Assembly: GCA_020881915.1 (NCBI GenBank)
Contig: JAJFPB010000011.1
Span: 1,674,001 to 1,738,000, forward strand
Origin: Paramyrothecium sp. XJ0827
Lineage: Eukaryota > Ascomycota > Sordariomycetes > Hypocreales > Stachybotryaceae
Length of the DNA: 64,000 nucleotides
Direction of reading: 5' to 3'
In this document: positions 21,656 through 30,672 of the stretch, piece by piece
Numbering within the stretch: the stretch's first letter is position 1
Layout of the letters: each line of letters starts with the position of its first letter
Program-made: the position numbers and the translations under genes
Notes under the pieces: generated by a model
What the model was told of the DNA's origin: nothing
Seen by the model: the letters and a program-made list of their open reading frames with translations, nothing else
Databases searched by the model: none

Positions 21656-24064
21656 TCAGAAGGGGTGAGAAACCCCGTGGGCCGCTTGCGGTCGATGCCG
21701 GGAGGTGGGTTCCCAGCCACCATCGCTAAGGAGAGGCTTGAAGGTCTCCTTGACGGCGATTTGGTGCCTTCTCTGATGAATCCGGGCCTTGCATACAACA
21801 CAACATCCGACCCATTCGTCCACCATCTTCTCAAATTCACCTACCTCTGCCATCTCCTCCATAATCCTTACCTTGCTCTCTATTAATACGCGGCTAATTA
21901 ATCCCTGGCTTCTCTCGAAATCCGCCTGGGCCTCGGCTTCCTGGCTTTGTCGTCTTGCTCTTTCCTCCTCCTCCTGATCATTGTTATCCTTATCTTCTGC
22001 TAATGTCTGTACTTGCTCCATCATCACTTCCTGGCAACATACGTCGCACTGCTCCTCCCCCTGCTCGCATCCCATCCGCATAACAATACCATCCATTTCT
22101 CGGTCTAATACCTCCCGGCGACAACGCTTGCCCTCGATAAACTCCACCGCATCGTCGTCCCATCCTTTCTGGGTGCCTTCCTTGTTGTTGACCTCTCTTG
22201 TGTTCTTGCCCTCTTGGGCTTTGACTCGTCGCTCGCTTTGCTCCCGAATCCATGATTCCCTCACTACTACGACCGACTCGCTTATCTGTCCACCTCTGCC
22301 ACCTCTTCCGCTTTCTTGAACGTACTTGGATAAATCCCGGGGCATGCCCGCATGTATCACCAACCCCACATCCGGCACGTCGATGCCCAACCCCAATGCG
22401 TTCGTCCCTGCGATGGCTCGTCCAATGCCCTGCCTGCTGTTGACCCAACTGTCCATGATCATTCCCTTCTCTTGGGTCGTGCCGGCCTTGCTCCAATATC
22501 CGACCCAATCTAATTCGGCCGCGATGCGCTGGACCCTCTCGATCGTGCTGCCGTATATAATCACCTTGCCGGTGCTGTGTTCCTCCATCCACTGCCTTGC
22601 TATGGCACAAACCTCCTCCACAATAATATCACCTCCCTCTTCCTCTTCTTCCTCCTCTTCTTCTTTCTTTTCTATTTTTCTATGTTTTTTCTTTTGATTT
22701 CCTCCTCTTCGTCCCATACTGCCGGCATGGTCCTGCCTGCTAACCCTAATGGGTTTGTCCTTGACTACCCTGACCCCATATCGAATATTTCGTCTTGTTG
22801 TCCGCTCACGGAATACGCGAACGCGTTCTGGTTTGAACCCCAATGCGCTGAATAATCGCCATTCCTCTGATGGTTTTAATGTTGCCGTTAAACAAATAAC
22901 CGGTACGCCGAACTCCCGCAACGCCAACCCTAAAATTGTGTGGCACTCATCCAACACAACCCGGTCCAACTTCTGCTGCGAATGCATCCGTTCGATAAAT
23001 TCCCGGAACCCCTTGGTTACTGCCGATTCGGGTGTAACGAATATCAATGACGCCCCTCGCTGAACGCCCCGGCTCTTCCATACATACGCGTCTATCCCCA
23101 TCTGCGCGCATCGCTGCACCATGTCATTCTCCAATGCTACCAATGGACTGATGACTATCGTCACCCCGTCTGGCGTGCAATATGCCGGCAACATGAACGT
23201 TAAACTTTTGCTGCCGCCGGTTGGGGCTATCTGTAAAATCGGCCACTCGCCGCGCATCACCGACCGGATTACACGCTCCTGTAATCCTCGGAACTCGGCC
23301 TTCTCGCCCATCATCTGCTTCAACTGGCCGCGGATATCGGTTCGGTGTAACCGCTCGAATCGCCGTCTCTGCAAATGTTCGCGTTCTAATTCGAATGTCG
23401 TGAATTGCCGCTTTCCTAACCCGGGGCCTGTGCTTAATCGATCGCTCGCCCCGAACCCCCAATTACCGGTGCCACTGCATGCTAACTCTCCTGAATTGAT
23501 CGCGGCTCCTTAATGTTCCTAAATCACCTTGCCCGAATAACCATGCGTAAATCATGCCTGCCACATGTGATCCATGCCCGGCCTGTAAATCGTGGATGCT
23601 ATCCACAAACCCGTCTTCGCCCTCCTCTTCCTCCCCGTCCTCCTCGCCTTCTCCTGGACCGAATGCCTTATTTAACCACCGGTTGGAAAACGCGATAGCT
23701 ATCTGCCTCCATTCGCTGATGTTGAATGCCTGACCGGTAAACTGCTTGCTGTATCCTTTTAATAATCTCATGACCTGATCCCGTGTCCACTTTCGCTCAC
23801 GGAACCATTCCATAAATGCTGCCTCCTCTTTCTTGAACTCCTCTTCCTGCTCCTCTTCCTGCTTCTCTCCTGCTCCTCTTCTCCTTCCTCCTCTTCTTCA
23901 TCCTGGCTGTTGTTGGTGCGGATATACTGCAAATCTTTCGCATCCTCCGCCTTGATCTTCTCGTCCTCTCCAACCACGTTATCTGCCCATAAAAACGGGC
24001 TTCGCTGCCGCTTCCCCTTTAACCTACCTTGTACATTCTGCCAAAACGGCAAAACCAACCACAT
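21656..24064 (-). pseudogene. RecQ-type helicase with a tyrosine-recombinase-like N-terminal part, frameshifted
   Basis: The C-terminal 572 residues (23374-21656) form a RecQ-like helicase: motif I APTGGSKS, motif II LDECH, motif III LTATL, motif V GTNALGLGIDVPDVG and motif VI QESGRGGRGG, then a Cys-rich tail (CDVCC, CCVVCK). An acidic run splits the two helicase lobes. Upstream, 23813-23463 holds a block with NISEWRQIAIAFS and HDLQAGHGSHVAGMIYAW. The GH followed nine residues later by Tyr is the spacing of the C-terminal tyrosine-recombinase motif. Frame breaks occur near 23865, in an acidic repeat, and near 23466. Similar helicases occur as subtelomeric (TLH-like) or mobile genes in fungi, but no telomere repeat is present here. 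The 5' end beyond 24064 is unclear. Confidence 0.75.
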
Positions 24065-24222
24065 ATACCACCAGGGGTCTGCATCTATCCACTTCTATCC
24101 ACGCCGCCTTCAGAGTAGATAGTAAGCAGACCCGAGGTAGAATGGATAGAAGTAGAATCTATCTATCTACGTAGATGCCTAGGTTTACAACGTCACATAC
24201 GCCACACTTGCTAGCTCCAGCC

Positions 24223-26799
24223 TCACGAACCCTCAACGCCATAAGCCAGCCATCCAGTGCCATTTTCACTATCAACTTGTTGGCCTAATTGGTCCTCCAG
24301 CGCCTCGATCTCTGCATCCCGGAGCGCGATTCCATCGTAGTCTTCCATCAAGCCAGCCTTTATCCACGATCTTATCGTCTGGGCAGCAGAGATTACATCA
24401 ATTCCGAGCCGTGCCCGCCGTATTGTGACCATACAACCTGCAGCAGAGAATGTTCTCTCACACTCGGCTGCCATTGGAGGCACGTTGAGCACGTCAAAGG
24501 CCATCTTCGCCAGCCGAGGGTACTCAAACCGACGCTCCATCCAGTACTTGATCGGGTCAGCCTTCGAGGAGAGGTGTGTCTCTTTGTCTGAGAGAAGCCA
24601 ACGGTCTAGTTCGTCAACCGATTGTGTGGAGGAAGATGAACTATTGCCAAAGGTGCGTTTTAGGCGGATAGCTTGCTCTTCCTCATCAAGATCTAGGTTT
24701 TCTGGATCCAGGGAGGCTGGAGATAACATGCTCCATCGAGGATCAGGGTCACGATCTCGGTATTGTTCTACCCAGAGATCACGTACTATCTTCTCTGCAT
24801 CAGCTGCCCACCCATGCCCTCTCTGTATAGCTGCTCGAGCCTTGCTAACTGAAAGCCCTTTATCAGACTGATCTTTGAGGGCGCCAGTAAGATACTCGAG
24901 ACCAAGGCCAGGATGGAGGACTGTGGCGGCGTAGTATATGGGAGACTCGGTAATTTTGGTCCAATAGTAGTCGAGCTTATCCCAAGCAGCATTAATGCAG
25001 GCCTGATAGTAACTTGGCTTGGAACAATCTTTTGCCTCGATCTTAGTATCCTCAAGCTTGTGAAGCAGGTAATCAAATGCCGAGAAGACTCCCCAGATAC
25101 CACTAAGCCGGCTTTGCTTTCCTCCACGGCGAGTTCGAAGTTGGTTATCGCCTTCTAAGAGCCTGAGCCGCTTCTCAAAGTGCTCTAAGATCGCGTAGAA
25201 CCACCGGATTACATTCCAGTCATCGGTACTAAGGAGGTTATTGTCCTCGAGGCAGGCAGGCTTCTTGCCAGATAGATAAAGACCTGCAAGAGGACCTCTC
25301 TGCCGCTGAGAATGAGATCGCCTAGGCGCAAAGTGTGAGCTAGCCTCTCCAATGAGGTCCTCAACATATGGTTGTAGATCAAGTGCCCGCTTTATCATAT
25401 TGAACTGAGAAAGCCATCGGGCTGCATTATCAACGACTACATCAAGGACCTTCTCGCAACCGGACTCCCTTTGGAGGTTACGTAGATAGTCAGTTGCTAA
25501 TTGAGAGCGGTGTATCCAAACCACAAGGTTATGTAGGCGGCCAATTGGTCCAAGCTTTCTCCAGTGATCGAAGTCATCAACATCAATATTATTAGGGAGG
25601 TGCTCTTCCCTAGGATATAACAGGGCACGGGTGACTAAGTTAATGATATGCCCAAAGCAGCGGATCCGGATCTTAAGGGCATCATGAACTTCAAGTCCTT
25701 TAAAGGCTGCAAGCTCGGCTAATGCTGTATCGTTGTTGGCAGCATTATCAACAGTGAAGTAACCAAGTTGTCTCGAGTTAGTAACAAAACCAAACTCCTG
25801 CAGGACTTCTTTGACTTGAGCGGCGATATTGACCCCAGTATGATTTCCTTCTACGTGAGGCAGATCGAGAAGGACCTTCTTTGGCTCAAATGTCTTAGCA
25901 TCGAGGAACTGAGCGTTGATAGCGAAAAGCCCATGGCAGTTGCGAGAGATCCATCCATCAAAGGCAATATGGACCTGCCCAGGGCTCTGTGCCAATGCCT
26001 CCACCACCCGGCTCTTATACCTATGTAAGTCGCATAAGATCTGGTTCCTAACTGCCTGAGCGCTTGGCATCGCTTGTTGGATGGTGACTTGAGGGTTGGC
26101 GTAGTGGAAGGCAGCTTGGAGACCTGTGCTGCTAGCCACAGTGAAGGGCAAACTAGCCTCAACAAGCCAGTTAACGATCAACCGTCGGAATTTTATCTTG
26201 TTGAACAGAGCAATCTGACCCTGCTCAAAGGCTTCATCTGCTTTCCTATTCTTCGTGAAAGCCTCAATCGTTTGCTGTCCATGGAACACTGGCCTCTTCG
26301 GCCTATACTTGGCGGCTTGGGTAGGGTCTTCTGAGAAGAGCTTGTGCTTGATTGCCAGATGCTTGTATATGTTCTCGGGATTAGAGGCAAGGAGAGTATA
26401 TGGATCTCCTGGAGGCCTTTTTGCAAAGGAACAGATCTTGCAGAGCCAACGGATCGTCTTAGTACTATCCCCGGCCTTCCGAGTTTGGAAGCCATAGTCC
26501 CAGAACCATCCCCTTGCAACGCCTAGCCTCGGCGCAAGGCTTATGGCATTATTGCCGATCTTATAGTGTTGAGGGACATCATCCCAGGTCCGGAGACTTT
26601 CTGGAGGTTCGGAGGGCAAGGATATATCGACCTCGCTTGATGAAAGGCAAAGAGGATGGGATAGCAGCCATTCGGATAGGCAAGAGGAAGACGTAGCATC
26701 TTGGGACATCTCAGCAGCATCTGATGAGATCTCGAGCGAATCAAGGAAGAACTGAATGTGATCTCGAGCTACTGTTGATCGGGGCAAGAAGGAAGGCAT
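24223..26799 (-). CDS. hAT transposase (hAT-3), uninterrupted, 858 aa
   Basis: Single open frame from ATG 26799 to TGA 24223 with every hAT block present. There is a BED-type zinc-finger region (WLCKICSFAK ... IYKHLAIKH, about residues 118-150). The catalytic core has HIAFDGWISRN, YFTVDNAANNDT, RCFGHIINLVTRALL and DNAARWLSQFN. The C-terminal dimerisation domain reads RRFEYPRLAKMAFDVLNVPPMAAECERTFSA in two parts, then TIRSWIKAGLM. The length is normal for an autonomous element. It is the only hAT here without a frameshift or stop. Terminal repeats and an 8-bp duplication could not be identified; the 5' side is limited by the pogo element at 26963, so the element may be truncated although the gene is whole. 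Confidence 0.88.
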   Translation of the reverse strand: MPSFLPRSTVARDHIQFFLDSLEISSDAAEMSQDATSSSCLSEWLLSHPLCLSSSEVDISLPSEPPESLRTWDDVPQHYKIGNNAISLAPRLGVARGWFWDYGFQTRKAGDSTKTIRWLCKICSFAKRPPGDPYTLLASNPENIYKHLAIKHKLFSEDPTQAAKYRPKRPVFHGQQTIEAFTKNRKADEAFEQGQIALFNKIKFRRLIVNWLVEASLPFTVASSTGLQAAFHYANPQVTIQQAMPSAQAVRNQILCDLHRYKSRVVEALAQSPGQVHIAFDGWISRNCHGLFAINAQFLDAKTFEPKKVLLDLPHVEGNHTGVNIAAQVKEVLQEFGFVTNSRQLGYFTVDNAANNDTALAELAAFKGLEVHDALKIRIRCFGHIINLVTRALLYPREEHLPNNIDVDDFDHWRKLGPIGRLHNLVVWIHRSQLATDYLRNLQRESGCEKVLDVVVDNAARWLSQFNMIKRALDLQPYVEDLIGEASSHFAPRRSHSQRQRGPLAGLYLSGKKPACLEDNNLLSTDDWNVIRWFYAILEHFEKRLRLLEGDNQLRTRRGGKQSRLSGIWGVFSAFDYLLHKLEDTKIEAKDCSKPSYYQACINAAWDKLDYYWTKITESPIYYAATVLHPGLGLEYLTGALKDQSDKGLSVSKARAAIQRGHGWAADAEKIVRDLWVEQYRDRDPDPRWSMLSPASLDPENLDLDEEEQAIRLKRTFGNSSSSSTQSVDELDRWLLSDKETHLSSKADPIKYWMERRFEYPRLAKMAFDVLNVPPMAAECERTFSAAGCMVTIRRARLGIDVISAAQTIRSWIKAGLMEDYDGIALRDAEIEALEDQLGQQVDSENGTGWLAYGVEGS

Positions 26800-26962
26800 C
26801 TTAGAAGTAGAGTAGCATTCAACCTTAGACCTTAACGGAAGATGGCGAGTAAGAACGCGGTCTTACGTGCATGCAAGGGAGGGGGAACAACAACAAGTAG
26901 AGGCAGCAGTGGCTTGTACCTTGACAGTGGTAAGGCAGCATAGAGGTCACTTGCAAGGATTA

Positions 26963-27012
26963 ACGTGCATGATAAGCGAATGTCCCAGACAAGCGAATGT
27001 CCCAAAAATCCC
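26963..27012 (+). repeat. left TIR of pogo-A (50 bp)
   Basis: Begins ACGTGCATGATAAGCG and is the exact reverse complement of 28772-28821. It contains two direct copies of AAGCGAATGTCCC, likely transposase-binding sites. Confidence 0.95.
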
Positions 27013-27060
27013 TCACCTTACATCCTAACCATTTGATCAATTGATTCTCAACAATTCAAC

Positions 27061-28572
27061 ATGCCAAACTCGAATAATGAGGCTAATATTATCCTTGCAC
27101 TTCAGGCCCTTCAATTAAACCCAAAATTAAGCCTTCGACGCGCTGCAGATATATATGGCGTTTGCAGAAAGAAGCTAGGCCGTCGTCAGCAAGGCATGCC
27201 TTTTCGACAGGATATTATGGCTAATTCGCGTAAACTATCTGATCTTGAGGAACAGACGATAGTTAAATATATCCTTGACCTGGATACGCGAGGGTTTTCC
27301 CCCCGGCTTTGTGGTGTTGAAGATATGGCCAATCGACTGCTTGCTAATCGCGATGCACCTCCTGTTGGAACGCGCTGGGCTTCAAACTTCGTCAGGCGGC
27401 AACCACAGCTCAAGACGCGTTTCTTTCGCAGATATGACTATCAGAGAGCTAAATGCGAAGATCCAGTCGCGATAAACGCGTGGTTCTCGCTTGTAGAGAA
27501 CACAGTCGCGAAGTACGGCATAAGATCAAATGATTGGTATAACTTTGATGAGACAGGCTTTACAATGGGCGTTATTGCGAGTGGTATGGTTGTTACAGGC
27601 ACAGAAAGGCGTGCAAATCCTAAAAGGGTTCAGCCTGGAAACCGTGAGTGGGTTACAACGATTCAATCGATCAATACCGAAGGGTGGGCGCTGCCGCCGT
27701 TCATTATCGTTGGAGGCCAATATCACCTCTCTAGCTGGTATCGCGAAAGTAACCTCCCGGCCGATTGGGCTATTGCAACTACTAAAAATGGCTGGACCGA
27801 CAACGAGACGGGCCTCGAGTGGCTAAAGCACTTCAATAAGCATACAATCAATCGATCAAATGGTGCCTATCGTCTCCTGATCCTTGACGGGCATGAGAGC
27901 CATCATTCGGTCGCTTTTGAGGATTTTTGCAAGGAGAACAAGATTATCACGCTCTGTATGCCGCCTCATTCATCTCATCTACTCCAGTCGCTAGATGTGG
28001 GCTGCTTTGGGCCGCTTAAGAAGGCTTATGGTCGAGAAATACAGCATTTGATCAAATGCTCTATAACACACATTTCCAAGACCGAGTTCTTTCCCGCCTT
28101 CCATGCCGCACACCAAGCCACTATGACCAAATTAAATATTCAGGGAGGCTTTAAGGGCGCTGGACTTATTCCTTTAGATGCGATCCATGTGATCTTGAAG
28201 CTTGATATTCGGTTACGAACTCCAACGCCTCCTATCGATGAGCCTGAGCTTCCTGCCCCTTGGACTTCAAGAACCCCAAAGACAGTCAGGGAAACTGAAT
28301 CTCAGTCCGAATACCTAAGAAGACGAATCAGAAGACATAAAAGTAGCTCTCCAGCATCAATTATTGATGCCTTGAATTCATTTTCTAAGAGTTTACTCGC
28401 AAATCAGCATAAGATGGCTTTACTAGAGGCTGAGGTCCGGGATCTTCGAGAGGCAAATGAGATACTAAGCCGGCGCCGCAGGGAAAAAAAGAAACGCCTA
28501 CGCAATGGAGGGACAATGACTGTGGAGGAAGGCCAAGCATCAATTGATCAAACGGATGGAATATGCAGATAG
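27061..28572 (+). CDS. pogo/Fot1 transposase, 503 aa
   Basis: Cut-and-paste transposase. The N-terminus is a psq-type helix-turn-helix (ANIILALQALQLNP...RRAADIYGV, residues about 8-35), then a CENP-B-type DNA-binding domain (LSDLEEQTIVKYILDLDTRGF..., WASNFVRRQP, about 58-125). The DDE_1 domain follows with Asp163 in NFDETGF, Asp276 in LILDGHESH and Asp312 in SLDVGCFGPLK; 35 residues separate the last two, the DD35D spacing of Fot1-type enzymes. The C-terminal 60 residues are a coiled coil rich in Glu/Arg (LEAEVRDLREANEILSRRRR). The frame stops at TAG 28570, just before a zinc-knuckle segment that lies in another frame. The start is ATG 27061, 48 bp inside the left TIR. Confidence 0.93.
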   Translation: MPNSNNEANIILALQALQLNPKLSLRRAADIYGVCRKKLGRRQQGMPFRQDIMANSRKLSDLEEQTIVKYILDLDTRGFSPRLCGVEDMANRLLANRDAPPVGTRWASNFVRRQPQLKTRFFRRYDYQRAKCEDPVAINAWFSLVENTVAKYGIRSNDWYNFDETGFTMGVIASGMVVTGTERRANPKRVQPGNREWVTTIQSINTEGWALPPFIIVGGQYHLSSWYRESNLPADWAIATTKNGWTDNETGLEWLKHFNKHTINRSNGAYRLLILDGHESHHSVAFEDFCKENKIITLCMPPHSSHLLQSLDVGCFGPLKKAYGREIQHLIKCSITHISKTEFFPAFHAAHQATMTKLNIQGGFKGAGLIPLDAIHVILKLDIRLRTPTPPIDEPELPAPWTSRTPKTVRETESQSEYLRRRIRRHKSSSPASIIDALNSFSKSLLANQHKMALLEAEVRDLREANEILSRRRREKKKRLRNGGTMTVEEGQASIDQTDGICR

Positions 28573-28715
28573 CGGCCGAATCGTCGAGGAGAGGTGGTCA
28601 AGGAAGGTCAGCGCAACCGAGGGAAAGGCGCTGTGGTATTTGCGGTAAGCCCGGGCATAATGTAAGAACATGTAAGGCAGATATTCCAGCTGCTGGAGAC
28701 GAGGATAGTAGTTAG
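28563..28715 (+). pseudogene. out-of-frame CCHC zinc-knuckle tail of the pogo transposase
   Basis: Fifty codons in a different frame that overlap the last codons of the transposase and end at TAG 28713. It encodes basic Arg/Gly residues followed by CGICGKPGHNVRTC, a CCHC knuckle. The internally deleted relative at 58571-59255 keeps the same tail, and fungal Fot1-type transposases often end in such a knuckle. The simplest reading is that the element lost one base near 28563 and its knuckle was separated from the enzyme. A translational frameshift is the alternative. Confidence 0.6.
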
Positions 28716-28771
28716 TTTTAAATGATTAAATGGTCTGTTGTGTTTTTATTGAAGTTCCTGCCCTGGGGATT

Positions 28772-28821
28772 GGGATTTTTGGGACATTCGCTTGTCTGGG
28801 ACATTCGCTTATCATGCACGT
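28772..28821 (-). repeat. right TIR of pogo-A (50 bp)
   Basis: Exact inverted copy of 26963-27012, ending ATCATGCACGT and followed by the TA duplication at 28822-28823. Confidence 0.95.
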
Positions 28822-28859
28822 TAGTGAATCTTTGCCCATCAAGGGATTATAATCCAGTC

Positions 28860-29680
28860 CTAAAAGTCCAAGTTCGTGAAGATAGTGTCGTAGCTCCGTT
28901 GCCCGACGGGATTATACCCTTCAACGTGATTCTCTCCAAAAGGTTGGATCCATGTGTCTGAATGCATTATTAGTGACAAGATGAATAGATGATGCCAAGG
29001 CTAATCTCACCATATGTGGTTGCTGGCTTGGTCTCACACAACCAGATTAAGGTCTGATTAACTGTATCCCTCAAGTCGTTCTTCGGAAAGACCTCTTCTA
29101 CAGGGGTATATTGACTCTCCGGAACACCAAACAGTGGTCCCTGAAAGTCCATCAGGATGCCCTTCGACACAACTTGGACATCCAATTCTTTATGGAAGGC
29201 TAGAGACCGTTCTGTGTGCAAGGCGATCGCATCCCAGACAAGCTGCACCCTGCGCTGCTCCCAATGCCTACCATCATCGTGGCTTCTGATGAAGTGCTGG
29301 GCTGCGAAAGCACCGTCGACCTCGAAACGTCTGTCCGTGCTGATGAGAGATGAGTTGCTGGCCTGCTCCCAGCCTAGGTCATGGAGGAGCACAGAGACGG
29401 CATGGATTTCCAAGTCGACGTTGCGACCGAGAGTCTCATTTGCGTTGATCATGAGTACTCCGTAGAGCCAGGAGCGCATGACGTGCTTGTACACAGCATT
29501 GGCACTGTGCTGGAGCGCATAAGCCTCCGCCGCGCGAACAAGGGGCGTATCGATGATGGTAATGCCGGCGAGCTCCCGTGTGGGGTAGTTCGAAGGTGGT
29601 GAGTTGCACTCTAAAGAGGAGGCCAGATTCAAGGTCGCCAACCATGACAGGAAGATATTCCTCATATTGAGAGTTAACAT
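28860..29680 (-). CDS. secreted HD-domain protein, cyanamide hydratase-like
   Basis: Two exons, 29680-29011 and 28957-28860, with a 53-nt intron (GTGAGA..CACTAAT..TTCAG), about 255 residues. The N-terminus MLTLNMRNIFLSWLATLNLASS is a likely signal peptide. The HD metal site is readable: His66 (YKHVMRSWLYG), His93 and the His100-Asp101 pair (VLLHDLGWE), followed by a distal WDAIALHTER block. This order matches the cyanamide hydratase/HD phosphohydrolase-like family of fungi, where a bound metal activates water. The substrate is unknown, and a secretion signal is unusual for the family. ATG 29680 has A at -3; the Met five codons later is an alternative. The pogo-A element ends 38 bp beyond the stop, so it may alter the 3' UTR. 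Confidence 0.75.
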
Positions 29681-30672
29681 GCTGTGAGGCTGGGGAAAAA
29701 GTGGTAAGATTTTGATGAACCGAGTCGTGTTGCAATGATACTTGGTTGTACCCGGTGTTTCTGAATTCCGCCTGAGATCTTGAGAATCATCTGGCAAAGG
29801 AGAAGGATAGGTGTCTCATATATATCAATCTTTTGTTATACAGGCGTCTCTTACGCGGTTTGATCTCTAATTTAGCTTCCCGCCACTGGGATGAGTGCGC
29901 CTAGCTGATTTATAAGCAACGTACTCCACGTCCAGCACTATCCGGCTTTTTGTGGCACGAACGTGTTTGCGGTATTTGGAATCATCTCCATATAAGAGAA
30001 ATCCTAGTAGTCATCCACTACTATTGCCGAAGCTTAGCGGAAGCAAACTGAGGCTCTGTTCCAGAGAGTGAAAAGTACTTCTTCTTACAGAATAGTTTGG
30101 GTGAGATAATGCCGAATATACCTAGTATCTTTAATTGTTTCGACTTAAGCATCCAGCACACTTTCTGGCCTTTTTTTCGCTTAGCAAGGACTAGGGCTTA
30201 TAGAGCTTCTAGCAAAGAACAGATAAAGCGGAGAATAGACAAGATTAGTCGTAACTTAATGCTACCGGGCCGCAGACTTCCTGATATTATTGGAGAAAAT
30301 TGCAAGTACTTAGAAAGACTAACTTATGACCTGTGATCCTCGTTCCGTGTTGCGTCGGATGCGGGGCAAATAAATCGTCCGCGATCCGAAGCCTCTAGCG
30401 CGCTTAGTCTTAATACTTGCCAGACATCATCGGAGTTTTGCTGTCGAACATTTGGCTTTCGCCCCTCAATTTTCTTTACCGCAAAGGCTCCGAGCTTGTT
30501 GCGAAGATAATCGGAATCAGACTAATGATATCACTTTGAGCTATGTCTTCTCGCTCATACTTGCTTATACAGGGTATAATAAAGATATAAAAAGTTCGCT
30601 GCGCGGATGCCCTTCTGCGAGCTTGTTTCATACATTTTGGTTCACAAGCCTTGTAGGGTTAGCATCTCGTTC
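29681..30672. other. intergenic, divergent promoters
   Basis: Lies between the HD-domain gene (left, minus) and the tannase pseudogene (right, plus). AT-rich with short A/T tracts. No gene or repeat recognised. The true start and signal peptide of the tannase may lie in the last 100 bp. Confidence 0.45.

Larger units (their letters stand above)
26963..28821 (+). mobile_element. Fot1/pogo-family DNA transposon (pogo-A), 1859 bp
   Basis: Perfect 50-bp terminal inverted repeats at 26963-27012 and 28772-28821, flanked by TA at 26961-26962 and 28822-28823, the Tc1/mariner/pogo target duplication. One transposase gene lies inside. Each TIR contains the 13-mer AAGCGAATGTCCC twice, separated by AGAC. 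The right end is 38 bp from the stop codon of the HD-domain gene. Perfect TIRs and an open transposase frame suggest recent movement. Confidence 0.95.

Noticed and set aside
21990..22610. 206-codon minus-strand frame overlapping the helicase
   Set aside because: It is the shadow frame of the helicase coding region; helicase motifs are in the other frame.
23463..24064. Starship captain (DUF3435-type recombinase)
   Set aside because: The recombinase-like block is short, is linked to a RecQ helicase, and no captain-type N-terminus, cargo or element boundary was found.
21656..26799. Subtelomeric location because of the TLH-like helicase
   Set aside because: No TTAGGG repeat arrays occur anywhere in the window and host genes lie on both sides.
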